Shown piece by piece: positions 13,435-24,145 of a stretch of 64,000 bases of DNA (positions are counted from its first letter, which is position 1; every line of letters starts with the position of its first letter). The stretch is from the NCBI GenBank assembly GCA_950097015.1, contig CATNEN010000037.1, forward strand, positions 620,001-684,000, given 5' to 3'. This stretch comes from Macrostomum hystrix. Its lineage: Eukaryota > Platyhelminthes > Macrostomidae. Under the pieces are notes generated by a model that saw nothing but the letters and a program-made list of their open reading frames with translations, searched no databases and was not told where the DNA came from. Position numbers and translations under genes: made by a program.

Positions 13435-16400
13435 ATGGGCATGGAGACAAGCCTGCTAGTTCTAATTGCTTTTGTGTCAGTAGTGATTTTCCTTCTATTT
13501 GGTCTGTTAATCTTTGTTTACATCATCACTAAGCCCTATCCAAACCTGGAGGTGTCAGCTGAAAGTGAGCGATATTTTTACAATGCCAAGACCGACTCTC
13601 AGGAGAAATTTCCATCTATCAAAGACAAGGCCACAGTTACTTTGTCAGTCATTGTGCCTGCCTACAGAGAGGAGAAACGGCTTGGCCGCATGTTAGACGA
13701 GGCATTGCCGTACCTGGAGGCCAGGAAGGCTCGAGATCCCGGATTCTCCTACGAGGTGATTAAAGCTATGCTTTTGATTCTCAGATTCGACAGATTTTTA
13801 GATTGATCAACTGATTAAGCTCTCCAGATACCCAGATTGATCGACCCATTAATCCTTCCAATCCTCAGATTGATCAATCGGTTAATCCTTCCACATCTTC
13901 CGATAAAAAATAGTTTAACCCTTCCAGATACTCAGATTGATTAATCGTCGATTAATCCTTCCATAGCCTTAGATTGATCAACTGGTTAATCCTTCCAAAT
14001 CCTCCGATTTATCGGTTAATCCTTCTACATCTTCCGATTAACCAATCGTTTAATCCTTCTATATCCTCAGATTCCTCAACGATCCTCAATCGTCGATTAA
14101 TCCTTCCATTGCCTTAGATTGATCATTCGGTTAATCCTTCCAAATCCCCAGGTTGATTAATCGCTTAATCTTTCGAAATCCTCAGATTAATCAACAGGTT
14201 AATCGCTCTTGATCCTCAGATTGGTTGTTCCCCAGGTATATCTGATTAATCGGATAACACCCGAGTTCTCAGATTTACATCACTTTTCTACGCCTTGACC
14301 CGCAGGTGATCGTTGTAGACGACGGCAGCGACGATGCTACGGACCGGGTTGCTTTGGACTACAGCCGGCGCTCCGGCTCCGATCGTCTCCGACTCCTAAA
14401 ACTGGCACGCAATCTCGGCAAAGGAGGCGCCGTACGGCGCGGCATGCTGTCCGCCCGCGGCCAGCGGCTGCTGTTCGCCGACGCCGACGGAGCCACGAGA
14501 TTCAGCGACTTGGACCGCTTGGAGCGCGAGCTGAACGACTGCACCAACGGTGAGATGGCTGATCTAGATACCTGTGGAATACCGGTAGCTGGTCCAGATA
14601 CCTGTTGGAATACCGGTAGCTGGTCCAGATACCTGTTGGAATACCGGTAGCTGGTCTAGATACCTGTTGGAATACCGATAGCTGGTCTAGATACCTGTTG
14701 GAATACTGCAGACACCTGTTGGAATACTATAGTGTTGGAATACCGGTAGCTGGTCCAGATACCTGTTGGAATACCGGTAGCTGGTCCAGATACCTGTTGG
14801 AATACCGGTAGCTGGTCTAGATACCTGTTGGAATACCGATAGCTGGTCTAGATACCTGTTGGAATACTGCAGACACCTGTTGGAATACTATAGTGTTGGA
14901 ATACCGGTAGCTGGTCCAGATACCTGTTGGAATACCGGTAGCTGGTCCAGATACCTGTTGGAATACCGGTAGCTGGTCTAGATACCTGTTGGAATACCGA
15001 TAGCTGGTCTAGATACCTGTTGGAATCCTGCAGACACCTGTTGGAATACTATAGTGTTGGAATACCGGTAGCTGGTCTAGATGCCTGTTGGAATACCGAT
15101 AGCTGGTCTAGATGCCTGTTGGAATACCGATAGCTGGTCTAGATACCTGTTGGAATACTATAGTGTTGGAATACCGATAGCTGGTCTAGATGCCTGTTGG
15201 AATACCGGTAGCTGGTCCAGATACCTGTTGGAATACCGGTAGCTGGTCCAGATACCTGTTGGAATACCGGTAGCTGGTCTAGATGCCTGTTGGAATACCG
15301 GTAGCCGGTCCAGATACCTGTTGGAATACCGGTAGCCGGTCCAGATACCTGTTGGAATACCGGTAGCCGGTCCAGATGCCTGTTGGAATACCGGTAGCCG
15401 GTCCAGATACCTGTTGGAATACCGGTAGCTGGTCTAGATGCCTGTTGGAATACTGTCGAGATAAACATCTCTCCATAATATTTATAATTTATGTCTTAAT
15501 TTTCAGTTGCTCACCCAGATTTATTCTACATTTGTTTGTTCCCGCAATGCTGCACTCCAGCTCACTTAGCATTCTGATTCCCATAGAATTCCACACCGCA
15601 GTGTAATATCACTTTAAATTTACGCTCGTACTTCTCTCAGCATTCGCTCCTCCCATAGACACCCCTTACTGTACCCTCCATCGTTCTAGCTACACTTAAA
15701 TATACTAAGCAAAGATCTTTCTCAGACTTACGTCTCATAATTCAACCACAGCATAAATAACAATAAACATTCTTTCCTTAACGGAAATCTTACATTATTT
15801 CCTAAACGGAAAGTTGGTAGCAGAGCGTGGTTATGATGGTTAACACACGCACACGCGCGACTTCTGAGTCCGCCACCGCTGCAAGCGACTCATCCTCCAA
15901 CCAAGCGATGGCAACCAGCGGCGTAGCAGCAAATTCGACATCCTCTGCACCTGCCCCAGTGCCCACCGGCGCATCTCAAGCTGCAAGTGCTGACAGCATG
16001 CAGCAACTAATAGGTCTGATGGTGTCGATGATGCAGCAACAGATGCAGATGCAGCAGCAAAATCAGCAGCTAATCTCGCAGCTGCAGACAGCTCATTCAC
16101 AGTCAAATACAGAGAGCAACTCCACTTCCGCCCGACAGCAAATTCAACGGCCATTTACTCACCTCAACGACAATGCCCTACGTTCCGTCCAACTACCTAA
16201 GTTCGACGGTGAGGACTTCGCCAGTTTCCCGACATTCTGGGACTCATTCAAATATCGTGTCGACAGCAGCAAGGGCTTGTCCGACGTGGACAAGTTCGAG
16301 ATACTCCGCGGCCTACTAACAGGAGCAGCTCAAAGAAAACTCAGTGGCCTGGATGCGTGCCGGCCAGGAGCCTACGAAGAAGCACAGCGAATCCTCGAAC

Positions 16401-19400
16401 TCAACTACGGGAACCTTCAGGAGCAGAAGAGTGCCTGCTACAGGCGACTTCTTGAGATGCCTCATCTGTCAGATGCCAATCAACAATCACTGGAAGAATT
16501 CAGCGACACCCTACGTCTCACTCTCGGACAACTAACCCGCCTGAGTGAACCGACTGCTGCGATGGATGCCTACATCTTTGCGTTGTGGCCAAAGCTACCC
16601 CAGTGCATACAAACAGACATCCAGGACTTTCGGATAAAAACAGGCAAAACACTGATGCCTACGATGGTCGAGTTACAGGAACATCTCGACACAAAGCTTC
16701 GTGCTCTACGTGCAACTGCAATCTCATCACAGCAACACGCCACTTCTATTCCCTATGCAGGCGCCAGCCTCATAAATGCTTCCTCTTCCCACCGTTCTAC
16801 GCCAAAGAAAACGCATCCTTCTACCGACCGATACTTATCTTGCAACCAGAAACCCAGTAGCTCTTACAACTTACGAAAGAGCGAGGTAACATGCGCCTAC
16901 TGTGATAGAAGTGGCCATATGTCTCTCCAATGCGAGCGAGTCAGCCATCCGGACGACCGTCTGAACATCGTAAGGCGCAAGAGGTTATGCTTCAACTGCC
17001 TACGCACGCATGCCCTACGGGACTGCCAGTCACAGAACCGCTGCCGAGAATGCAAAGCCCAGCACCATACCTCCCTTCATGGTTCTCGCATTGTAGAGGA
17101 CAGAAACACAGGAGCAACCAACAAGACCAGAAGCAACGAGCCCAGCAAACCCAAGGTCAGTTCACATCTCAGTGCGATGTCTCCGGATCCAACAGATACC
17201 GTGGTTAACCCTGAACCTGTCAGTGCAGTTGCTTGCATCTCATCGACTCACGATGGTAGGCTGAAACCCACAGTCCTGGCAACATTCTCAGCTCCCGCTG
17301 TGAACCCATCAACTGGAGAATCGGTAAACGTTACTGCTTTGATCGATGGGGGCTGCAGCTATACCTACATCCGGAGAGACATCGCTCGCCAACTTGGGCT
17401 CCCAGTCCTGGCAAAGTTCAACATCGTCAGCTCTGCCTGCCATGTTACCACCCGCCGTCATATTCAGGCTGAAGTCGTTCGACTTGAACTCGCCACGCAG
17501 ACAGGCCAGCGAATGCCTATTCGAGTCCTCTCCATTGCTCACATCGCTCCAGCAATCTACCTTCAAGCCTTTTCCCTGCCCAAGGACATTACGACGTCCC
17601 TGAAGCACCTACCCTTAGGAGTAACGAACACCCCTCCAACAGAGGACAAGGAGGTGCGACTTGATCTCCTAATTGGTAACGACTATGCTCAACGCCTCAT
17701 CGGTCCAAGTGTCGGTGCTATACCACTGCGCCCAAGTTTTACTGCGCATCTCACTCCTTTTGGAACCATTCTAACGGGCTCTCTCGATGATCCCACCAAC
17801 CTATTTTCGGACACCATCCTCAGCAACTCCTTTTTTTGTCAGGCACAGTCGGACAATCTCGAACGGCTCGTGGATCGAATGACCAGTCTTGAAGTCCTCG
17901 GTTTAGAGCAAAGCACTGATCCCCCCATTTTCCCGGCCGATGAGCTGACTACCCAGCTTCTTGCGACTGCCACACGCCAGCAGGACGGCCGGTTTTCAGT
18001 CGCTCTCCCTTTTAAAACAGGAGCAGACCATTGTACAAGACCTCTGTCTCTGTCCCAGCTCCTCCAATCAAACTTTCACACCGGACCATGCTTCCTTCGT
18101 CGACCCTTTGAGTCGTGGCCTTCCTTTGAGCAACCTGTGTCAACCAATAATGACAACACGATTGCCGCATTACGACCACCCGTTAGTGTTCCAACTGTCA
18201 GCCTGCTGGACAACTGCGCTACAAATTGCCAGGAGCCGCCCGGTGGCATGGATATAGCTCGCTTTCGCCGTCTTAGCACGCTAACTGGTGCGACTGCCTA
18301 CGTGTTACGTTTCGTCACACGTAGCACCGCTCGTGGCTTCCCCGACGCATCCGAGCGGAACGCAGCTCTACTAAAATGGGTTCAGTACACCCAAAAGCAG
18401 TATTATCAGAAGGCCCTATCAGCACTTGAATCTCGAAAGCCTAGCTCGTGTCAGTTAGTCAAACAGCTAGCCTTATTCCTCGACAAGGACGGTTTCCTAC
18501 GGCTAGGATCACGCATGGCAAACTCGACCTTAAATTCAGACGCCCTTTACCCACTACTGTTGCCTGCGGACTGTCGTCTAATTCGTCTCCTCATACTACA
18601 CATGCATGAACAAGGTGCTCACGCGTCTCCAAGCTTCGTTCTGAACCGCTTACGGGAGCGCTTCTGGATTGTTCGCGGTCTCTCCACAGTTCGTAGCATT
18701 CTCCACAACTGTCTATCTTGCCGCTACGCTAAAGCTCCTCCTATGGCTCTCCCACCTCAGTTACCACCAGAACGATTGGACTCCACACAACCAGCCTTTT
18801 GTTCGATTCTGATTGATCAGCTAGGTCCAATTCATACATATGAAGCCAAAACTCGCACTTCAACGAAGCGATGGGCCCTTGTACTTTGTTGCGCAACTAG
18901 CCGTGCGGTCCATTTGGAGTATCTTAGCGACTACTCGGCAGACGCCGTGCTACATTCATTCGAACGTTTTTGGGCGCGTCGTGGCCTTACAGAAGGCACA
19001 ATTTTTCTAGATCAAGCCACCTCATTTCAAGCCTCTGCAAAATTCATTAACTCACTCCTGGAACCCGTCTTCCAGCGGAAAATTTATCACGATCTACAGC
19101 CATTTGCAGCCATGCACCAGCTGCGCTTTAAGTTTGCTCCCGTCCGCGCACCTTGGCATCAAGGTGCAGTCGAACGCCTCGTCGGTCTCGTAAAATCCAG
19201 TCTCCGTCCCACCCTCTGGCGCCGGCGTATCAATGACGACGAACTTCAGACCATCCTTTGCAAAATCGAGGCGCAATTAAACTCGCGCCCATTGACCGCT
19301 CTCACAGCTGATCCAGCGGATCCACGCCCTCTCACTCCGGCTTGCCTGGTGTCGCCGGGTACGCGTTTGGATTTTCCGGGTCATACAGACCACCTCCTAC

Positions 19401-21089
19401 CGCCTGCGGGCTCAACGGTGGCAGACGAGCTTCGTGCCGCTTATCGCCGACGTGAGCAAATCCTAGACGCCTTTTGGGACCGCTGGCGCCGCGACTATGT
19501 TCAACATCTGCAGTCTATACACCTACAGGACCGTCGTAGATTTCGCGGTAACTACTACCAACCCCGTGTTGGCCATCTCTACCTTCTTGTGGACAAATCT
19601 CCTCGTTCTAGCTGGAAGACCTGCCGCATCATCGCTATTCACCCAGCGGCAGATGGGATAACTCGCTATGTCACCGTCCAGACAAGTTCTGGCGCGCAAT
19701 CACGTCGCTCCGTTTCGCACCTGATTCCACTGGAAGCCGACGAAGCCCATTGCGCGCCCCCGGAGAACGACAGAAAGTCGAACGACAAAGAAATCCATGA
19801 ACTCTGCCCATAACTCAACAGCTAAATGCCACAATTCGCTAAACTGTTAAATTATTACAATAACTACTACAAGCTCTTGTTCATCGCATGCACTACAGAA
19901 CACAGTATCCTTGTTCACTCCACCATTCGTTGCTTACACTCTCAGCCTTCGCGCCCCCGAACCTGTCGAGATAAACATCTCTCCATAATATTTATAATTT
20001 ATGTCTTAATTTTCAGTTGCTCACCCAGATTTATTCTACATTTGTTTGTTCCCGCAATGCTGCACTCCAGCTCACTTAGCATTCTGATTCCCATAGAATT
20101 CCACACCGCAGTGTAATATCACTTTAAATTTACGCTCGTACTTCTCTCAGCATTCGCTCCTCCCATAGACACCCCTTACTGTACCCTCCATCGTTCTAGC
20201 TACACTTAAATATACTAAGCAAAGATCTTTCTCAGACTTACGTCTCATAATTCAACCACAGCATAAATAACAATAAACATTCTTTCCTTAACGGAAATCT
20301 TACATTATTTCCTAAACGGTAGCCGGTAGCCGGTCCAGATGCCTGTTGGAATACCGGTAGCCGGTCCAGATACCTGTTGGAATACCGGTAGCTGGTCTAG
20401 ATGCCTGTTGGAATACCGGTAGCCGGTCCAGATACCTGTTGGAATACCGGTAGCCGGTCCAGATACCTGTTGGAATACCGGTAGCCGGTCCAGATGCCTG
20501 TTGGAATACCGGTAGCCGGTCCAGATACCTGTTGGAATACCGGTAGCTGGTCTAGATACCTGTTGGAATACCGGTAGCTGGTCTAGATGCCTGTTGGAAT
20601 ACCGGTAGCAGATTTAATTACCAAGCTAGCAGATGAATCACGTGACCTGCCCGCACTCGCACTGAGCCAGGCCGGCGCATCAACGCTTTGGTGTGCGGCA
20701 GTCGGGCCCACCTGCAGCAGGACGCTGTGGCTCAGCGTAGCGTATTTCGCAATATTCTAATGCACGGCTTCCACCTGCTAGTCTGGCTTTGCTGTGTTCG
20801 CAACGTGAAGGACACCCAGTGCGGCTTCAAACTGCTAACTAGGGACGCGGCCCACCTGCTATTCTGTAATTTGCACGTTGAACGCTGGGCCTTCGACTGC
20901 GACCTGCTTTACTTGGCTAATCAATTTCGCGTCACTGTTCGCGAGGTGCCAGTTAATTGGACTGAAATTGAAGGCTCTAAGATTATTCCAGTGTTTAGCT
21001 GGCTGCAGATGGCATTCGACATTGTTCTGATTCGGCTGCGCTATCTGCTTGGAGCATGGAAGATTGAATCGCGGCATCGGCTGGAGTGA
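13435..21089 (+). CDS. ALG5: Dolichyl-phosphate beta-glucosyltransferase
   Basis: Transfers glucose from UDP-glucose to dolichyl phosphate on the cytosolic face of the ER, making the donor for the last steps of N-glycan precursor assembly. Three exons: 13435-13755, 14306-14549 and 20671-21089, joined in phases 0 and 1, giving 327 residues, close to the family's usual 324-334. Residues about 4-30 form one hydrophobic membrane anchor. Family motifs follow in order: VIVPAYREEKRL, VIVVDDGSDDAT, LARNLGKGGAVRRGML, LLFADADGAT, CGSRAHL, DTQCGFKL, LHVERWAFD and VNWTEIEGSK. The two acidic motifs (DDGS, DADGAT) are the expected nucleotide-sugar and metal sites of this GT2 family. Donors are GTGATT and GTGAGA; acceptors are CCCGCAG and GAGCCAG. 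The coding sequence is intact. Intron 2 is 6.1 kb and contains a minisatellite and an LTR retrotransposon in the same orientation as the gene. Confidence 0.95.
13800..14285. repeat. Degenerate minisatellite in ALG5 intron 1
   Basis: Roughly 30-35-bp units around CCTCAGATTGATCAATCG and GGTTAATCCTTCCA fill most of the 550-bp intron. Units vary much more than in the other arrays, so it is probably older. Confidence 0.8.
14566..15453. repeat. 31-bp minisatellite in ALG5 intron 2, left part
   Basis: The unit contains CCAGATACCTGTTGGAATAC followed by CGGTAGCTGGT. A higher-order block of about 161 bp is visible: the marker CTGCAGACACCTGTTGG with a truncated unit recurs near 14707, 14867 and 15028. 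The array is interrupted by the BEL/Pao element and resumes after it. Confidence 0.95.
15454..15809 (+). repeat. Left LTR
   Basis: Contains AATAAA at 15762-15767 as a likely polyadenylation signal and an AT-rich TAAATATACT about 60 bp before it. Identical on reading to the right LTR. Confidence 0.93.
15833..19813 (+). CDS. BEL/Pao Gag-protease-integrase polyprotein, RT/RNase H deleted
   Basis: An open frame of 1,326 residues; the ATG at 15833 is the first of two adjacent ones. In order: a low-complexity Ser/Gln start with a Gln/Met run (to about 95); the BEL Gag region (about 118-250, LPKFDGEDF, SFPTFWDSFKYRV); zinc knuckles at about 353-415 (CAYCDRSGH, CFNCLRTHALRDC, CRECKAQHH); a retropepsin-like site at about 501 reading ALIDGGCSY, where D-S-G or D-T-G is usual; LLIGNDYAQRLIG at about 611; then GRFSVALPF at about 719. 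Only some 30 residues later comes TGPCFLRRPFESWP, the motif that normally follows RNase H. The reverse transcriptase (with YVDD) and RNase H, normally several hundred residues, are absent and the frame is kept. The integrase remains: H-H-C-C zinc site from about 923 and catalytic D (LIDQLGP), D (FLDQATSF) and E (HQGAVERLV). Confidence 0.92.
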   Translation: MMVNTRTRATSESATAASDSSSNQAMATSGVAANSTSSAPAPVPTGASQAASADSMQQLIGLMVSMMQQQMQMQQQNQQLISQLQTAHSQSNTESNSTSARQQIQRPFTHLNDNALRSVQLPKFDGEDFASFPTFWDSFKYRVDSSKGLSDVDKFEILRGLLTGAAQRKLSGLDACRPGAYEEAQRILELNYGNLQEQKSACYRRLLEMPHLSDANQQSLEEFSDTLRLTLGQLTRLSEPTAAMDAYIFALWPKLPQCIQTDIQDFRIKTGKTLMPTMVELQEHLDTKLRALRATAISSQQHATSIPYAGASLINASSSHRSTPKKTHPSTDRYLSCNQKPSSSYNLRKSEVTCAYCDRSGHMSLQCERVSHPDDRLNIVRRKRLCFNCLRTHALRDCQSQNRCRECKAQHHTSLHGSRIVEDRNTGATNKTRSNEPSKPKVSSHLSAMSPDPTDTVVNPEPVSAVACISSTHDGRLKPTVLATFSAPAVNPSTGESVNVTALIDGGCSYTYIRRDIARQLGLPVLAKFNIVSSACHVTTRRHIQAEVVRLELATQTGQRMPIRVLSIAHIAPAIYLQAFSLPKDITTSLKHLPLGVTNTPPTEDKEVRLDLLIGNDYAQRLIGPSVGAIPLRPSFTAHLTPFGTILTGSLDDPTNLFSDTILSNSFFCQAQSDNLERLVDRMTSLEVLGLEQSTDPPIFPADELTTQLLATATRQQDGRFSVALPFKTGADHCTRPLSLSQLLQSNFHTGPCFLRRPFESWPSFEQPVSTNNDNTIAALRPPVSVPTVSLLDNCATNCQEPPGGMDIARFRRLSTLTGATAYVLRFVTRSTARGFPDASERNAALLKWVQYTQKQYYQKALSALESRKPSSCQLVKQLALFLDKDGFLRLGSRMANSTLNSDALYPLLLPADCRLIRLLILHMHEQGAHASPSFVLNRLRERFWIVRGLSTVRSILHNCLSCRYAKAPPMALPPQLPPERLDSTQPAFCSILIDQLGPIHTYEAKTRTSTKRWALVLCCATSRAVHLEYLSDYSADAVLHSFERFWARRGLTEGTIFLDQATSFQASAKFINSLLEPVFQRKIYHDLQPFAAMHQLRFKFAPVRAPWHQGAVERLVGLVKSSLRPTLWRRRINDDELQTILCKIEAQLNSRPLTALTADPADPRPLTPACLVSPGTRLDFPGHTDHLLPPAGSTVADELRAAYRRREQILDAFWDRWRRDYVQHLQSIHLQDRRRFRGNYYQPRVGHLYLLVDKSPRSSWKTCRIIAIHPAADGITRYVTVQTSSGAQSRRSVSHLIPLEADEAHCAPPENDRKSNDKEIHELCP
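19964..20319 (+). repeat. Right LTR
   Basis: The same 356 bases as the left copy by eye, including AATAAA at about 20272. It is followed directly by CGGTAGC-type minisatellite sequence. Confidence 0.93.
20320..20610. repeat. 31-bp minisatellite in ALG5 intron 2, right part
   Basis: Continuation of the array left of the retrotransposon, with the GGTAGCCGGTCCAGATG variants that also dominate the last units on the left. The first unit after the LTR has an extra GTAGCCG. Exon 3 of ALG5 begins 60 bp downstream. Confidence 0.93.
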
Positions 21090-21184
21090 TTGCGTTTCCG
21101 AAGCTGTTGAACGGGTGGGGGGTAGGTTATTGAGGCCTGTGTACTTTTAACTGATGGCTTGTTTTCCGCCAGAGGTCGCGAGTT

Positions 21185-21512
21185 TGATTCTGGTCAAATT
21201 TCAAAGTACATAGCGACACAATGATGCGGTCCAGTTTTTCATAGTACATGGAGAGACACAATGATGCGGTCCAGTTTTTCATAGTACATAGAGACACAAT
21301 GATGCGGTCCAGTTTTTCATAGTACATAGAGAGACACAATGATGCGGTCCAGTTTTTCATAGTACATAGAGACACAATGATGCAGTCCAGTTTTTCATAG
21401 TACATAGAGCGACACAATGATGCGGTCCAGTTTTTCAAAGTACATAGAGACACAATGATGCGGTCCAGTTTTTCAAAGTACATAGAGAGACACAATGATG
21501 CGGTCCAGTAGC
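21185..21512. repeat. About 40-bp minisatellite after ALG5
   Basis: Eight units containing ACACAATGATGCGGTCCAG and TTTTTCATAGTACATAGAG, alternating between GAGACAC and GAGAGACAC. It starts about 95 bp past the ALG5 stop and may lie in its 3' UTR. No AATAAA is close to the stop. Confidence 0.9.
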
Positions 21513-21944
21513 TATTCAAATAAGATCAGTTAAAAGTCACAAATGCCTCAAGGAACCATTATGTAATTTAGATTTTACAGAATCTATGCAATAGTGTTAT
21601 GTTATTTAGCTGTGTTCTAATCATGACAATATTTCTATAGAAAATTAATATTAGGATACCTTTTCGCAGTAATATTGTTGTTAAGTTGTATTTTACAGAC
21701 AAGTTTTAACAAGTTGTATGCGGCTCCATAAACTTTAGTTTTAGCTTTATAATAGGGCCCGATTTAAAAAAAACTATTTGGTAACATTCTTTCACTGCAG
21801 CTCTGATTGTTTTGCAAATTTAAAGTACTGCAAAAATGTGGGGTCTAAAAATATTGCTTTGGTTGGTACTAATAGTAGTTCATTACTTAGGTTTTTTTTA
21901 GTTTTTGCATTCCTTTGTGCTTGCAATGATTCTGTCGCCTAATA

Positions 21945-22420
21945 ATGCTCGTATCTCAATATCCCGTTGGTAGAATCTGGTAGAATTTGGTAGAATCTTG
22001 AATTGGGATTTAAAATCCACCAAATAATGGGATCTAACTGGATTTGTCTAATGGGGTATAATAGGGATCTTGAATTGGGATCTAATGGGGATATATTAGG
22101 GATCTTCAATTGGGATCTAAAAGGGAGCTTCCATGTGGATATGTTAGGGATCTGCAATTAGGATATAATAGGGATCTGCAATTAGGATATAATAGGGATC
22201 TTCGATTGGGATCTAAAAGGGAGCTTCCATATGGATATAGTAGGGACCTGCAATTGGGATCTAAAAGGGAGCTTCCATATGGATATAGTTGGGATCTTCA
22301 ATTGGGATCTAATGGGGATATAATAGGGATCTGCAATCGGGATCTAAAAGGGAGCTTCCATATGGATATAATAGGGACCTGCAATTGGGATCTAAAGGGA
22401 TCTTCAATTAGGGTCTCAAG
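21945..22420. repeat. Degenerate GATCT-rich tandem array
   Basis: Short units such as GGGATCTTCAATTGGGATC and AGGGAGCTTCCATATGGAT alternate over about 475 bp with many single-base variants. Open frames here reflect the repeat. Confidence 0.85.
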
Positions 22421-23139
22421 GGATTTAATATGCATTCTATCTTTATATCCCTAATCTAGAATAATCATGCTGTCTGTTTTTGGCTCAAAAGCAAAGAAAA
22501 TGCGAACAAATTAATTATAAATAAACTGTAATTTGTTAACTTTTTTCTTCTCGGTGTCAACTTTTTGTCTGTCCTGTCATTGCCTATGGCCTATGCAACT
22601 TGCTATGTTAAATAACAAAATGGTTTTTTGCTTTGTCTATCAATAACAAAATATTGTAAGTTTCTAGTTTAACGTTTTTTTGTTCTTTATGTCCTGACTC
22701 TTCTCTCTGCTTTGCTATCAACTTGTTTTATGCATGTGATAATTATATCATCACTTGCACTACTATTCTATGCAACTAACAGTAGTATGCGGTCTTCTAC
22801 AATGTTCCAAAAATGCGACTTTTTGAAAGTATACGAGTTTTAAAGATTTCACACTACTATAAGTAGGGTGATGACAACCGCCAGCTAAAATTTATTTCAA
22901 TTCCTGGAATTTCACAAGCGCTAACGGAGAGGTTTCATAAACACTAAAATGTGAATATAAATCGTCTATTGTTCGGAAAATCAATTTTGTTTAGTGTATA
23001 TTGGGCTGTTTTCTAATTTATGAGAGAGCCAGATTGGTGCGAGCAAATTATGTTTGTCAGTATTTAGCAAAAAGATGGCAATATTATATTATATTTACTC
23101 ATTTATTACTGATAAGCAGATAGGATGATTTAGGTTTAG
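22421..23139. other. AT-rich spacer, nothing identified
   Basis: AATAAA occurs at about 22520 on the plus strand, too far from ALG5 (about 1.4 kb) to assign with confidence. Confidence 0.4.
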
Positions 23140-24145
23140 AGTTACCGGTTCCCAAAAATGACACAGCTTGGGTTTGTGGATGGGTTACCGGTTCCCAACA
23201 GTGAAGCAGCTTGTGTTGGTAGATGGGTTACCGGTTCCCAACAGTGAAGCAGCTTGTGTTGGTAGATGGGTTACCGGTTCCCAACAGTGAAGCAGCTAGT
23301 GTTGGTAGATGGGTTACCGGTTCCCAACAGTGAAGCAGCTTGTGTTGGTAGATGGGTTACCGGTTCCCAACAGTGAAGCAGCTTGTGTTGTTAGATGGGT
23401 TACCGGTTCCCAACAGTAAAGCAGCTTGTGTTGGTAGATGGGTTACCGGTTCCCAACAGTGAAGCAGCTTGTGTTGTTAGATGGGTTACCGGTTCCCAAC
23501 AGTAAAGCAGCTTGTGTTGGTAGATGGGTTACCGGTTCCCAACAGTAAAGCAGCTTGTGTTGTTAGATGGGTTACCGGTTCCCAACAGTGAAGCAGCTTG
23601 TGTTGGTAGATGGGTTACCGGTTCCCAACAGTGAAGCAGCTAGTGTTGGTAGATGGGTTACCGGTTCCCAACAGTGAAGCAGCTTGTGTTGTTAGATGGG
23701 TTACCGGTTCCCAACAGTAAAGCAGCTTGTGTTGGTAGATGGGTTACCGGTTCCCAACAGTGAAGCAGCTTGTGTTGTTAGATGGGTTACCGGTTCCCAA
23801 CAGTAAAGCAGCTTGTGTTGGTAGATGGGTTACCGGTTCCCAACAGTAAAGCAGCTTGTGTTGTTAGATGGGTTACCGGTTCCCAACAGTGAAGCAGCTT
23901 GTGTTGGTAGATGGGTTACCGGTTCCCAACAGTGAAGCAGCTTGTGTTGGTAGTGGGTTACCGGTTCCCAACAGTGAAGCAGCTTGTGTTGTTAGATGGG
24001 TTACCGGTTCCCAACAGTGAAGCAGCTTGTGTTGGTAGATGGGTTACCGGTTCCCAACAGTGAAGCAGCTTGTGTTGGTAGTGGGTTACCGGTTCCCAAC
24101 AGTGAAGCAGCTTGTGTTGGTAGTGGGTTACCGGTTCCCATGTTG
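23140..24145. repeat. 43-bp minisatellite, about 23 copies
   Basis: The unit contains GGGTTACCGGTTCCCAACAG and AAGCAGCTTGTGTTGGTAG. GGGTTACCGGTTCCC is a near-perfect palindrome centred on ACCGGT. Alternating variants (GTGAAG/GTAAAG, GGTAGA/GTTAGA) recur in blocks, suggesting multi-unit duplications. The array ends about 70 bp past the 3' end of the lectin coding region. Confidence 0.95.

Larger units (their letters stand above)
15454..20319 (+). mobile_element. BEL/Pao LTR retrotransposon lacking RT and RNase H
   Basis: A 4,866-bp element bounded by two 356-bp LTRs (15454-15809 and 19964-20319) that I read as identical, both starting TGTCGAG and ending CTAAACGG. TGGTAGCAGAGC begins six bases after the left LTR and is a candidate primer-binding site. 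No convincing polypurine tract precedes the right LTR, where the sequence is instead C-rich. One open frame fills the interior. The element interrupts a 31-bp minisatellite: the left flank ends GGAATAC and the right flank resumes GTAGCC in the same array. Repetition hides any target-site duplication. Identical LTRs imply a recent insertion; the missing polymerase implies help from another element. Confidence 0.93.

Noticed and set aside
15139-15468. Minus-strand frames of a VFQQVSGPATG repeat
   Set aside because: The 31-bp array opens short frames by chance; they lie inside the ALG5 intron and are antisense to it.
21127-21519. 130-codon minus-strand frame with NWTASLCLSMY repeats
   Set aside because: Tandem array of about 40 bp downstream of ALG5; unit variants shift the frame and no domain is present.
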